NCBI GenBank assembly: GCA_913054135.1
Contig: CAJXJK010000007.1
Location: forward strand, 124,001-188,000
DNA length: 64,000 bases
DNA from: an uncultured Flavobacteriales bacterium
GTDB lineage: Bacteria > Bacteroidota > Bacteroidia > Flavobacteriales_D > Crocinitomicaceae
Reading direction: 5' to 3'
Shown: positions 25,538 through 35,700 of the stretch, in pieces
Numbering within the stretch: position 1 is the first letter of the stretch
Layout of the letters: every line of letters begins with the position of its first letter
Position numbers and translations under genes: made by a program
Notes under the pieces: generated by a model
Database searches by the model: none
The model's input: the letters and a program-made list of their open reading frames with translations, nothing else
What the model was told of the DNA's origin: nothing

Positions 25538-27172
25538 ATGAATAATTCAGAATTAGCTGCAAAAAAAGTAGCGGAATTAAGAGAAATGGCAACTACTATG
25601 GGTATTGCTGGAGCAGACGGAATGAAGAAAGACGAATTAGTCACGGCCATTACGGGTGGTGATAGCTCATCTGAAGCGAAAGCTGATGACAAACCGAAGC
25701 GAAAAAGATTGAAAAAAGAGCCAGAGGGAGATTTGTTTTCAGGAGAAAAGAAAGAAGAAAAAGTTGAGGAGAAAGCGGCAGATGCCAAAGAAGAGGCAAA
25801 GGCAGAAGATAAAGCAGAAGAAAAATCTGAAGATAAGAGAGAGGATAGAAAAAGACCTGAAAAGAGAGATCGTCAAAAAGACAATAATCAACATTCAAAC
25901 AAATCTGGAGAAGGATCTAATAAAGGAGATCACAAAAACGATCGTCCTGAAAGAAGAGATAACAACAGACAAAAAGGGAACAACCAAAATCATAAAAACA
26001 ATAAAGGGCATCAAAACAAACGTAATCCTCAAGAAGATTTTTACGGATACAACTTTGATGGTTTAATTATTAGTGAAGGTTGTTTAGACATGATGCAAGA
26101 CGGATATGGTTTCTTGCGTTCATCTGACTACAGCTATTTACCATCACCTGATGATATTTACGTTTCTCAATCTCAAATTAAACTATACGGTTTAAAAAGA
26201 GGGGATACGGTTAAGGGAGCAATTAGACCTCCTAAAGAAGGGGAGAAGTACTTTCCGTTAATTACAGTTGAAAGTGTGAATGGTCGTGAGCCATCATATG
26301 TGAGAGACAGAGTTCCGTTTGAATACCTAACGCCTTTATTTGCGCAAGAAAAATTCACAATCACTGGCCATAAAGACGAATCAATGTCTACTAGAGTGAT
26401 GGATTTATTCGCGCCAATAGGAAAAGGACAAAGGGGAATGATCGTAGCACAGCCTAAAACAGGTAAAACGGTTTTACTAAAGGATGTTGCGAATGCAATC
26501 GCCGCAAATCACCCAGAGGCTTATTTGATAGTATTGTTAATAGATGAAAGACCTGAGGAGGTAACAGATATGGCACGTTCAGTAAATGCTGAGGTTGTTG
26601 CATCTACCTTTGACGAACCGGCTGATAAGCACGTTAAACTTGCAAATATTGTTTTAGAGAAATCTAAACGTATGGTTGAGTGTGGTCATGATGTCGTGAT
26701 TCTTTTAGATTCAATTACAAGATTGGCGAGAGCATATAATACGGTTCAGCCAGCTTCAGGTAAGGTACTTTCAGGTGGTGTTGATGCCAATGCATTACAC
26801 AAGCCAAAACGTTTCTTTGGTGCGGCAAGAAAAATTGAGAATGGTGGATCATTAACTATTCTAGCAACTGCATTGACAGAGACTGGTTCTAAAATGGATG
26901 AGGTTATTTTTGAAGAGTTCAAAGGAACTGGTAACATGGAGCTTCAGTTAGATCGTAAGATTTCTAATAGAAGAATCTATCCTGCTATTGATATCTTATC
27001 ATCAGGAACAAGACGTGAAGATTTGTTGATGCAAAAAGAACACTTACAAAGAATCTGGGTGTTGAGAAAGTACTTAGCTGACATGAATCCTGTTGAAGCA
27101 ATGGAGTTCATTAAAGAGAGAATGGAAGGAACGCTATCAAATGAAGAGTTCTTGATTTCTATGAATGGTTAA
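25538..27172 (+). CDS. rho: Transcription termination factor Rho
   Basis: The ATG at 25538 gives 544 aa starting [18 protein letters not shown]; the longer open frame upstream holds no plausible extension. Residues 1-45 are the Rho N-terminal helix bundle. Residues ~50-175 form a long charged, Asn/Lys-rich insertion. The cold-shock-like RNA-binding domain is at ~185-255 ([22 protein letters not shown]). The ATPase has the P-loop [15 protein letters not shown] (~310), Walker [17 protein letters not shown] (~388) and the Q/R loop region ([19 protein letters not shown]). It is a hexameric RNA helicase that ends transcription. Its stop directly abuts the convergent crcB stop, leaving no space for a terminator between them. 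Confidence 0.96.
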   Translation: MNNSELAAKKVAELREMATTMGIAGADGMKKDELVTAITGGDSSSEAKADDKPKRKRLKKEPEGDLFSGEKKEEKVEEKAADAKEEAKAEDKAEEKSEDKREDRKRPEKRDRQKDNNQHSNKSGEGSNKGDHKNDRPERRDNNRQKGNNQNHKNNKGHQNKRNPQEDFYGYNFDGLIISEGCLDMMQDGYGFLRSSDYSYLPSPDDIYVSQSQIKLYGLKRGDTVKGAIRPPKEGEKYFPLITVESVNGREPSYVRDRVPFEYLTPLFAQEKFTITGHKDESMSTRVMDLFAPIGKGQRGMIVAQPKTGKTVLLKDVANAIAANHPEAYLIVLLIDERPEEVTDMARSVNAEVVASTFDEPADKHVKLANIVLEKSKRMVECGHDVVILLDSITRLARAYNTVQPASGKVLSGGVDANALHKPKRFFGAARKIENGGSLTILATALTETGSKMDEVIFEEFKGTGNMELQLDRKISNRRIYPAIDILSSGTRREDLLMQKEHLQRIWVLRKYLADMNPVEAMEFIKERMEGTLSNEEFLISMNG

Positions 27173-27541
27173 TTACTTAACCAAGACGAATAGAATTCCG
27201 ATTCCTAAAATCAAACTGATTACAATATTTAAGATTGCCAGACCATAAAATTGGTCTTGCATGAGTTTTAGTGTCTCTACGCTAAAAGTTGAGAAGGTTG
27301 AGAAGCCTCCACAAAATCCAATAAGAACAAGATACTTAATCCATTCGTGTTGTGTGATTTTGTCTTTTGTTAGGTAGATGGTTAAGCCCAATACAATACA
27401 TGCAATGAGGTTTGCGGCTAATGTGCTAAGAGGGAATTCACCATTGTAAAACTTCAGTGACAATTTTCCAACACCAAATCTGGAGATGCTGCCTAAACCG
27501 CCTCCTACAAATACTAACGATATAATACTAAGAGTATTCAC
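27173..27541 (-). CDS. crcB: Fluoride ion channel CrcB/Fluc
   Basis: The 122-aa protein is the normal size for the family and has four hydrophobic helices. Signature motifs are GGGLGSISRFGVGKL (residues ~13-27) and GFCGGFSTFSTFSVET (~75-90), which hold the fluoride-conducting phenylalanine and the central Na+ site; Asn in AANLIACIVLGL is also conserved. It forms a dual-topology dimer in the inner membrane that exports fluoride. The GTG start abuts the stop of the PAP2 gene (TAGGTG), so the two are co-transcribed. No fluoride riboswitch is seen. Confidence 0.93.
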   Translation of the reverse strand: MNTLSIISLVFVGGGLGSISRFGVGKLSLKFYNGEFPLSTLAANLIACIVLGLTIYLTKDKITQHEWIKYLVLIGFCGGFSTFSTFSVETLKLMQDQFYGLAILNIVISLILGIGILFVLVK

Positions 27542-28132
27542 CTATTTAGATACGATAAATCCTGTAATAAGTTTTTGTGATAGTTTCCAAACACTCCAGC
27601 CTATTATTAATCCTAAGGCCGAACCGAATATAATGTCAGAAGGGTAATGTACTCCTAGGTAGATTCTACTGTACATCACAAGGATCATCCAAACGATCAA
27701 ATAAAACCATTTGCGATTCAGTTCTTTGAACGACAACATTGCAAAAAGTCCAATGGCTGAAACATTAGCGGCATGTGATGAAACGAAGCCATAAAGGCCG
27801 CCATAATATACTTCACCATTTGGTTTCACAACATTGTGAACGAGTCCTTGCAACTCTTCGTTATGAGAAGGGCGGTATCTGAGAAACACATTCTTAAAAA
27901 GGTGTACTGAAGTTAAATCGGCTAACAAGACGCACATTCCGGCCCCAGCCAATATGATTGCTGCGAATTTCCATCCCATTTTTTTGTAAGCGAAGAATAG
28001 CATGAAGGCATAAAGCGGAATCCAAATCCAGGTTGTGCTAGCGTACCACATGATTACGTCGCCCCAACTTGAATGCATACCATTCAAAGCTAAAAAAATG
28101 GCTCTGTCTATTTCTTCTAAACTCTCAATCAC
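27542..28132 (-). CDS. PAP2-family membrane phosphatase
   Basis: The 196-aa protein has five to six hydrophobic helices and the three phosphatase motifs: KNVFLRYRP (K-x6-RP), SSHAANV (in place of PSGH) and SRIYLGVHYPSDI (SR-x5-H-x3-D). Enzymes of this type remove phosphate from lipids such as undecaprenyl pyrophosphate or phosphatidic acid at the inner membrane. The start codon is GTG; a TATTTTTG box lies only 5-12 bp upstream of it, so the mRNA may be nearly leaderless. It heads a two-gene unit with crcB. Confidence 0.88.
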   Translation of the reverse strand: MIESLEEIDRAIFLALNGMHSSWGDVIMWYASTTWIWIPLYAFMLFFAYKKMGWKFAAIILAGAGMCVLLADLTSVHLFKNVFLRYRPSHNEELQGLVHNVVKPNGEVYYGGLYGFVSSHAANVSAIGLFAMLSFKELNRKWFYLIVWMILVMYSRIYLGVHYPSDIIFGSALGLIIGWSVWKLSQKLITGFIVSK

Positions 28133-28151
28133 GATTCAAAAATACGCTATT

Positions 28152-28187
28152 AAATAAAAAACGGACTATTGAAGAATCAATTGTCCG
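28152..28187 (-). terminator. Intrinsic terminator of the five-gene adhesin operon
   Basis: On the minus strand CGGACAATTG and CAATAGTCCG pair (9 of 10) around a 6-base loop, followed by TTTTTTATTT. It lies about 30 bp after the SRPBCC gene stop. Confidence 0.88.
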
Positions 28188-28217
28188 CTTGAATAAAGTT
28201 TTTATTTCGAAATATAT

Positions 28218-28661
28218 CTAGGCTTTTCCTTCCTTTTCAGCAAATTCTTTGAAGTCATTCATATGCTTTGCTGTTTGCTTTTTGAACATACCAGGCATCA
28301 AGAAACCAAAAATTTTCATGGCACCTTTCATTTTGAAAACATTGTTTTGTGTCCATTTGGTTTGAGAATCTCCTTCATTCACGAAAGTGTGGTCATTCCA
28401 GTTTTGAACTCCTTTACCTTCGTATAAAAAATTGATTCCTTCAGGAAGATTCACCTTCATGATGGTCTCTTTCATTTCCATCTCTCTCTTTCCTGATTTC
28501 ACAACCATTTTTGAGACAGCTCCCTCTTCACCTTTAGTTCCTGAGATATGATCAAAACTCTCAAGACCTTTCAACCATTTGAAAAGGTTCTCTTCATTAT
28601 TAAAAAGTTCAACGACCTTATCCCTCGGTAAATCAATAATTAATTCGGTTGAATATTTCAT
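28218..28661 (-). CDS. SRPBCC-family (START/Bet v1-like) protein
   Basis: The 147-aa protein has the pattern of the SRPBCC ligand-binding fold: an N-terminal strand and helix (YSTELIIDLPRDKVVELFNN), a central sheet (MEMKETIMKVNLPEGINFLYEG, in pieces EMKETIMKVN and GINFLYEGKG) and a long C-terminal helix (MFKKQTAKHMNDFKEFAEKE). Family members bind lipids or hydrophobic molecules; the ligand here is unknown. There is no signal peptide, so it is cytosolic. It starts 3 bp after the PorP/SprF stop and is the last gene before the terminator. Confidence 0.82.
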   Translation of the reverse strand: MKYSTELIIDLPRDKVVELFNNEENLFKWLKGLESFDHISGTKGEEGAVSKMVVKSGKREMEMKETIMKVNLPEGINFLYEGKGVQNWNDHTFVNEGDSQTKWTQNNVFKMKGAMKIFGFLMPGMFKKQTAKHMNDFKEFAEKEGKA

Positions 28662-28664
28662 AGA

Positions 28665-29642
28665 TTAAAATGATGGGGTTGGACGATATCTACTTCTAGA
28701 TTGACTCTTGTTAGATTGGAATCCTTTTCCTTCACCATGGATGAAATAAGTTAAAGCAATCTCATGTGAACCAGCACTGAAGTTTCTCATGTCAGATAAA
28801 GTGAAATCATAAGAGTATCCAAATCTGAATCGGTAGATGTTAAGACCAACCATTGCTGAAATGGCATCATTGTGACGATAGCTGAATCCTGCCCAATACT
28901 TTTCTTGAATGATGAATCTTGTATTTATATCAAACTGCATTGGAAGTGCTTCAATCATTCTGAAAACTAATGACGGTTGAATCTTGAAATTTTTACTCAC
29001 ATCAAATGTGTATGATCCATGTAAAAAGTAATTTCTCACCAATTTGTTTCTCACTTGATTTCCTAGATTGTAGATGTCAACTCTTGTTTGAACTAAGCTC
29101 ATTGCTGACATACCAACTTCCCATCTGTTCCCTTTGTGAAGTAAGAATCCAAAATTCACATCAGGAATTAAAGTTGAATTGTATGCTGATAAAATGGTTG
29201 GATCATTTGGCAAATAAGTGGTCAAAGCATTCTTGTCTAAAACGTGTTGCGTTAATGTTGCTGCCAAACCAAAAGACATTGTCATTTGCTGTTGTCTACT
29301 CGCATTACCTTTTAAAACTAAATGATACGCAGTAGAAAAATTAAGACCTGTTCTTCTAGTTGGTCCAGTAGTTTCATTGAAGATTCCACCACCTAGTCCG
29401 AAGTTGTATCCGTTATAGCCATGTGCAGTCACTGATTGTGAAACAGGACCTTCGTTTATACCAACCCATTGCTTTCTAACACTAGTGTGTATTGGAATGT
29501 ATTGCTTACTTCCCGCAACAGCAGGGTTTAGTAAGAATGTATTAAACATGTATTGAGAATTTAATCCCACCTGTTGTGCTTGAGAAGTAAAACTTCCCAT
29601 TAAAATCACACACAATATTGTCAATCTCTTTAAAATCATCAT
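28665..29642 (-). CDS. PorP/SprF family T9SS outer membrane protein
   Basis: The 325-aa protein has a signal peptide (FTSQAQQ, ~23 residues) followed by the family hallmark GLNSQYMFNTFLLNPAVAGS. Barrel strands follow, among them YRFRFGYSYDFTLSDMRNFS, and a basic Ser/Arg tail (SNKSQSRSRYRP). Its start overlaps the stop of the upstream SprB-repeat gene by 4 bp (ATGA), indicating translational coupling between cargo and its outer-membrane partner. By analogy to SprB/SprF it should help export or attach the two type B adhesins encoded just upstream. Confidence 0.92.
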   Translation of the reverse strand: MMILKRLTILCVILMGSFTSQAQQVGLNSQYMFNTFLLNPAVAGSKQYIPIHTSVRKQWVGINEGPVSQSVTAHGYNGYNFGLGGGIFNETTGPTRRTGLNFSTAYHLVLKGNASRQQQMTMSFGLAATLTQHVLDKNALTTYLPNDPTILSAYNSTLIPDVNFGFLLHKGNRWEVGMSAMSLVQTRVDIYNLGNQVRNKLVRNYFLHGSYTFDVSKNFKIQPSLVFRMIEALPMQFDINTRFIIQEKYWAGFSYRHNDAISAMVGLNIYRFRFGYSYDFTLSDMRNFSAGSHEIALTYFIHGEGKGFQSNKSQSRSRYRPTPSF

Positions 29643-32600
29643 CTCACAATTGTTACAGCACCTGAGTATGGTTCGGTACCTGTATTTAGATCAATTAAAT
29701 AGTAATATGTTGCTGAAGGCAATTCATTATCTCTGAATGTGCCATCAAATGGAGTGGAGTAGCCTCCGGTAATTTCGTAAACGATTTTACCCCATTCGTT
29801 CATCACGGTAACAGAAGCGTCAGGGTAAAGCCAAATGTTTTCAATTTGCCAAACATCATTATAAGCATCTGCATTTGGAGTAAAAGCTGTAGGAATATCT
29901 AAACATTGAATATCTATAACAGGCATGGTAATTACAGTATCTTTTGAACATCCTACTAAATCAGTTACGATAACAGAATATTCACCCCCTGCTAAAGGAG
30001 AAACAGGATTGTCATAAGAACCATTTGACCAGGCATATGTGAAATCACCATATCCGCCATTTGGAAACAATTCAATTTTACCGTCAGCTTGATCACGACA
30101 GCTAACAGAAGTTACTTCAGGGTTAAAAGTGATTGCCGAAGGCTCGTCTAGTTTGATTGTATCTCCAACTCCGCAAGCGTTTTGATCTTTAATACTGAAT
30201 ATGTAAGTACCAGCTGCTAGGTCTGTTAAGTCTTCATCAAGAGGTCCATGAGTCCAAGAGAATGCATAATCAGGTGTTCCACCTTCCACTGATAAATCAA
30301 TTGCTCCATCTGAAGCACCAGCACAAGAAATGTTTTGTGTTACCCAACTTACAATCATTGGTGGTGGTTCATTGATGATAAATGATTCAGAGAATTCGCA
30401 AAGATTCACATCAGTAACTGTGACCGTGTAAATATCTGTAGCATATCCAGATAAATCTTCATCATCAGTACTTAATTCATAAGTTGAATTAGTCCAAGCA
30501 TAAGTAAAAGGAGGTGATCCACCAATGGTTGTGATCTCAATTCCACCATTTGAAAGACCGAAACAACTCACGTCTGTAACTAATCCATCAATGTCAACAA
30601 ATTCAGGTTGTGTTAAAAAGATTGAATCAACTCTTACACATCCATTTCCATCAGTCAAGGTCATGAAATATGCACCTGAAGTTAAGTTAAAGGAGTTCGG
30701 GCTGAATTGACCATTCGACCAAAAGTATGAATAGGGCTGAGTTCCGCCATCTGCCACATAAAATATTTGACCATCAGAATAGCCAGGACAAGTTGGTTCA
30801 ACAATATTGTAAGTTGCGTTTAATGTGTCAATAGGCTGAGTGAGTTCAACACTATCAATCAAAATGCAATTGTTGGCGTCATTCATTGTCACGATATAAT
30901 TACCAGCAATCACATTGTTTTGGTCTTGTATAATTGAAAGGTTTGACCAATTGTATGCGTATGGTTCAACTCCACCGGTTGGCTCAAGATCAATTGCTCC
31001 TGTTGATTCTCCGTAACAAAGAATGTGAGTTGGAGTCAAGGTCGCAATCATTTCTGAAGGTTGATTTACTACAATTGTGTCTTCAAAAACACAGTTGTGA
31101 TCATCAGTTACAGTTACGTAATAAGTGTCAGCTCCATAATCTTGCAGGTCTTCATTTGTTTCACTTAAAGAGAAAATTGAATTGTCCCAGCTAAAGTCAT
31201 AAGGTGTAGTTCCTCCCGTGGTGGTCATGTCAACAATACCTGTACTATCTCCAAAACATTGAACATGTTGAACCAGATATGTGGCGTCTAAAGGTTGTAG
31301 TGGTTGAAGTATCGGAACGACAACATTTTCAGTACATCCTAGTCCATCTGTAATCGTCACTGAATAGGTTGAGGCAAAGATATTTGAAAGATCTTGTGAG
31401 ATTGCCGTATTTGACCAAGAGTAAAGATAACCAGGCGTTCCACCTGTTACCGTAAGATCAATTGCTCCCGTATTGTCGCCATTACAAAGTACGTCAACCT
31501 TTGTATAACTCGCAGATATCGGAGTTAGCGGCTGGCTAATGACAATGTCTTCAGTAAATATGCAATTGTTAGCGTCTTCTATTTCAATTGTATAGGTTTC
31601 AGCCGGAATAGCGGCTAAATCTTCTAAACTTCCTACTATTGATCCTCCAGAGTTTTTCCATGTGTAAACATTTGTCCCAGACCCTCCGGTAGTGGTCATA
31701 TTGATTGCCCCATCCGAAAGACCAAAGCAACTCACATCAGTAGCATTGAATGTCGCAGTAATCTCAGAAGGTTCAGCTACTGTAAAAGTATTCGTGGCAA
31801 CACATCCGTTATTGTCGGTAATTGTTACTGTGTAATTATCTGCCACAATTCCGTTTAAATCTTCAGTATTTCCTAAAGTAAAGCTACTATTTGTCCAGGT
31901 ATAGTTGTAAGGAGCTGTTCCGTCTTGTGGTGTTAGGTTGATGGAACCTGTAGCCGCACCAAAACAATCTACATCTACACCTATTATGCTTGAAGTAAGC
32001 ATTAGTGGCTCTGTCACTGCTGCACTATTAGTTTCTACACAACCCTTGGCATCTAATACTACCACAGTATAGGTGTTCGCAGGAACGTTTGTTAAGTCTT
32101 CAGTTAAATAAACCCCACCATTCCAATTGAATGTATAAGGAGGTGTTCCTCCAAACACTGATAGATCAACATTACCATCAGATCCAAATTCGCAGCTAAC
32201 GTTTGAAGCAGCCAAAGAAGATTGTACAGCTTGAGCAGGTTCATTTATTATAGTAGGGATTGAAGCTGAAGATGAACATCCGTTCATGTCAGAAATGTCT
32301 ACTGTATAGCTGTTTGCTAATACATTAATCAAGTCTTCAGAGAATGCACCATTCGACCAACTAAAATTGTACGGAGGCGTTCCTCCAGTCGGAGTTAAAT
32401 CTGCAATACCACTTGCATCCCCTTTACAATTAACATCTACAGTGGTGATTGTTCCTGTAATTTCATCTGACTGATAAATGGTGATAGTTTTCGTTGAAGT
32501 ACATCCAAGCTGGTCAACAACATAAACTGAAAATACACCAGCTGGTAATCCACCTTGAGGAGTAATAGAACCAGAAGGAACATTTAAAAAAGTCCCTGAA

Positions 32601-32785
32601 AGCGTTCCGAGATCCCAGCTAATATTAAAAGGACCATTAGGACCAGTAATTGAAATGTCAACATTTCCATCAAACCCTCCGAAGCAGGTCACATTTGTTG
32701 GTGCCAAATTCACTGTTGGACAAGCCTTCGCATTGAAGGTGCCAAAACAGATAAAGAGTAGTAGTATTAATAATCTGTGTTTCAC
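29639..32785 (-). CDS. SprB-repeat adhesin with CHU_C (type B) sorting domain
   Basis: A 1048-aa protein: signal peptide (1-21, FNAKA), twelve SprB-type repeats of ~75-80 aa, and a C-terminal CHU_C domain (AFTPNADAYNDVWQIEN, MNEWGKIVYEITGGY, YSGAVTIVR). Each repeat has the form V-x-C-x-G-x-x-x-G-x-I, GGTPPYxYxWSN, DLxNxxAxxYTVxVTDxNGC, with two Cys that could form a disulfide. SprB is the mobile surface adhesin of gliding flavobacteria. The start is GTG and overlaps the TAG of the upstream gene by one base, so it is coupled to the larger paralogue. The PorP/SprF gene follows with a 4-bp overlap. Confidence 0.9.
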   Translation of the reverse strand: MKHRLLILLLFICFGTFNAKACPTVNLAPTNVTCFGGFDGNVDISITGPNGPFNISWDLGTLSGTFLNVPSGSITPQGGLPAGVFSVYVVDQLGCTSTKTITIYQSDEITGTITTVDVNCKGDASGIADLTPTGGTPPYNFSWSNGAFSEDLINVLANSYTVDISDMNGCSSSASIPTIINEPAQAVQSSLAASNVSCEFGSDGNVDLSVFGGTPPYTFNWNGGVYLTEDLTNVPANTYTVVVLDAKGCVETNSAAVTEPLMLTSSIIGVDVDCFGAATGSINLTPQDGTAPYNYTWTNSSFTLGNTEDLNGIVADNYTVTITDNNGCVATNTFTVAEPSEITATFNATDVSCFGLSDGAINMTTTGGSGTNVYTWKNSGGSIVGSLEDLAAIPAETYTIEIEDANNCIFTEDIVISQPLTPISASYTKVDVLCNGDNTGAIDLTVTGGTPGYLYSWSNTAISQDLSNIFASTYSVTITDGLGCTENVVVPILQPLQPLDATYLVQHVQCFGDSTGIVDMTTTGGTTPYDFSWDNSIFSLSETNEDLQDYGADTYYVTVTDDHNCVFEDTIVVNQPSEMIATLTPTHILCYGESTGAIDLEPTGGVEPYAYNWSNLSIIQDQNNVIAGNYIVTMNDANNCILIDSVELTQPIDTLNATYNIVEPTCPGYSDGQIFYVADGGTQPYSYFWSNGQFSPNSFNLTSGAYFMTLTDGNGCVRVDSIFLTQPEFVDIDGLVTDVSCFGLSNGGIEITTIGGSPPFTYAWTNSTYELSTDDEDLSGYATDIYTVTVTDVNLCEFSESFIINEPPPMIVSWVTQNISCAGASDGAIDLSVEGGTPDYAFSWTHGPLDEDLTDLAAGTYIFSIKDQNACGVGDTIKLDEPSAITFNPEVTSVSCRDQADGKIELFPNGGYGDFTYAWSNGSYDNPVSPLAGGEYSVIVTDLVGCSKDTVITMPVIDIQCLDIPTAFTPNADAYNDVWQIENIWLYPDASVTVMNEWGKIVYEITGGYSTPFDGTFRDNELPSATYYYLIDLNTGTEPYSGAVTIVR

Positions 32786-35700
32786 TATTCTTTGATAACT
32801 ATTGTGACGGCACCAGAGTAAGCAGGTGTTCCGTTATTGAGGTTAATAACATAATAATAAGTGGCTGCTGGTAAAGGCTTGCCTTCAAAGGTTCCTTCCC
32901 ATGCTTGGTAAATTCCGTCTGTTTGATAAACAATGTTACCCCAAGTATTGAATATTGAGACCGTCGCTTCAGGGTAGTTGTCTAAGTTATCTAATATCCA
33001 GGTATCGTTGTAACCATCTCCATCAGGAGTGAATGCGTTAGGAGGAGCAATACAGTCGATATCAACAAAGTTTATGTTTAAGGTGTCGAACTTTTCACAG
33101 CCGTGCTCATCAGTAACTATCAATACATATTGACCTGGTGCAAGATTAAATACGCTCTCAGTTACTTCAGAATTTGACCATAAATAGCTGTAATCTGGAG
33201 TTCCTCCTTCAGTAAAAATAGTAATTGATCCATCATGATTATCTCTACAAGTAGGATCTAAGATTTCAGAATTGATTTCAATATCATCTGGTTCATCTAC
33301 CAGCCATGTGCCTTCAACAATACAACCATTGAAGTCGATAATTTGAATAGCATAATATCCGGCTTGAACACCAACAAGGTTTTCATTAGTTGTCGCGTTT
33401 GACCAAATTGTCGTGTAAGGAGTAGTTCCTCCATTGATATCAACATTGATGGCACCATCTGAACTTCCAAAACAAAGTGCATCATAAACTTCACCCGTGA
33501 CAGTAAGTGTGTCTGGTTGACTTACAGTAACACTGTCTATGAATCTACATCCGTTTCCGTCTTCAACTTCAACAGGATATATTCCAGCACCCAATCCATC
33601 AATGGTATAACTATTTAAGTTGTTATTGAATAGGTTGACAGAAGTATCTGCAAAAATGATAGAGTAAGGAGGCGTTCCGTCAAGAGGAGTTACGGTAATG
33701 GTACCGTCATTTGCTCCAAAACATAAAGCATCAGTTAAAGTATGTGTGAAATCTAAATCAGTAATTGGTTCATTGATGACAGCTCCGGAATTTGCAATAC
33801 AACCATTCGCATCTTGGGCCTGAACAGTGTAAGTGCCTGCTAGGAGGGTGTCATTCATTGGGTCAGTTTCTCCATTGCTCCAATTAATCAAGTAAGGTGA
33901 TATTCCGCCAGTAACTGTTGCATATGCCCAACCAGTTTCTTCACCTTTACATAGCACATCTTTCTTAGCTACCGTGATTTCAACAGCAGAAGCCGGTTGA
34001 TCTACGAATCCTGAATATTGCTTGCTACATCCATTATTATCAATTACAGTTAGGTCATAATTTCCACTCGCAATTGTGTTTATATCTTCAGTTACTGCGC
34101 CATTTGACCATAAGAATGTATAGGCTGGACTTCCGCCTGAGATGGTTACATCAATTGCTCCTGAAAGATCTCCTTTACAAAGAACATCAGTTACCGTGGC
34201 GGTTATGTCGATAGGTGCGATTGGTTCGTCAACTGTGATAGTTGTAGTTATGGTACAATTGTTTGAATCAGTGGCTATGACAGTGTAGTCTCCTGCAGTT
34301 AAATCAGACATTCCATTTGCAGTTGCCGATAATTGATTGTTTAACATATCACTCCATGAATAAGCATAAGGGACAACTCCACCATTTACATTCACTGTTA
34401 CCGATCCATCATTACCTCCATGGCAAAGAACAGCCACAGATGAGTTGGTTTGTGTCATGGCTGTTGGCTCAGAAATTACTGCAGCATCATTGAATGTACA
34501 ACCTTTATCATCAGTTATGGTCACGGTATAATTACCTGCAACTACATCAGTGAGGTCTTCAGAAATAGCTGAATTTGACCAAGCAAATGAATAAGGAGCA
34601 GTTCCTCCTGTTGGACTTAAATCTATCGCGCCGGTTGCGTCTCCGTTACATAAGACATCAACAAATGTATTAGTAGATGCTAGAGCTGCGTCCGGTTCAT
34701 CAATGTCGACAACCAATTGCGTGATACAACCATTATTGTCATTGACATCAAGTGTATATTGTCCAGCAATCAATGTTGAGATATCTTCATTTGTAGCCCC
34801 ATTTGACCAGTTGATGGTGTATGGTAATGTTCCACCTGAGATGCTGGCATCAATCGAACCATCATTTCCGGCGAAACAAGAAACATCAATTGAGCTTGTT
34901 AACACGGCAGTTAGCTCATCAGTTGGTTCTAATACGGTAACTTGAATATTGTCAGGGCATCCATTATCATCTTCAACTTCTACAGTATATGTTTGGGCGC
35001 TCATATTGGTCAAATCCTCAGTAGTCATTGCAAGTTGAACAAGTGTTTCATCAAACCATTTGAAAGTATAAGGTGCTGTACCTCCGCTTGGTGTTAAATC
35101 AATCGTGCCGTCATTTCCTCCATGACATGAAACAGGAGTGTGAGTTATTGCTAATGCTAAAGGTGCTGCAGGTTCTGTAATGTTAAAGTTTGTAGAGATA
35201 TTACATCCAACCGCATCTGTTACTGTCACTGAATGTGCTCCCGCACTAATATTGTTTTCTGTAGTTCCTAATCCTCCGGTTGACCAGTTAAACGAGAAAG
35301 GATAAGTTCCACCAGTTGGCATGGTAGTAGCTTTACCATCCGCTCCTCCAAAACACGAAACGTCTTGGTCTACAGTAACGGTATTTGCTATAGCCGCAGG
35401 TTCTGTTACTGTGTAAGATCCAGTTGTGATACATCCGGCTGCATCAGTCACGGTAACCATATATACTCCTGGTCCTAAATTTGAAGCAGTTCCTGTAGTG
35501 CTTGGACTTACTGTCCAAACATATGAGTATGGTGCAGTACCACCAGTAACACTAACGCTAATTTCACCATTTGCATTTCCAAAACAATCAACATTTGTAA
35601 TGATTGAGTTGTAAATATTCAAATCAAGCGCAGGTTCAGTAATGAAATAATCTGTCACTACTTGACAACCATTAACATCCTCAATAGTAACGTAGTTGTT

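Noticed and set aside
25764-26066. 100-aa Lys-rich frame inside rho
   Set aside because: Out-of-frame reading of the low-complexity insertion; the rho frame continues unbroken.
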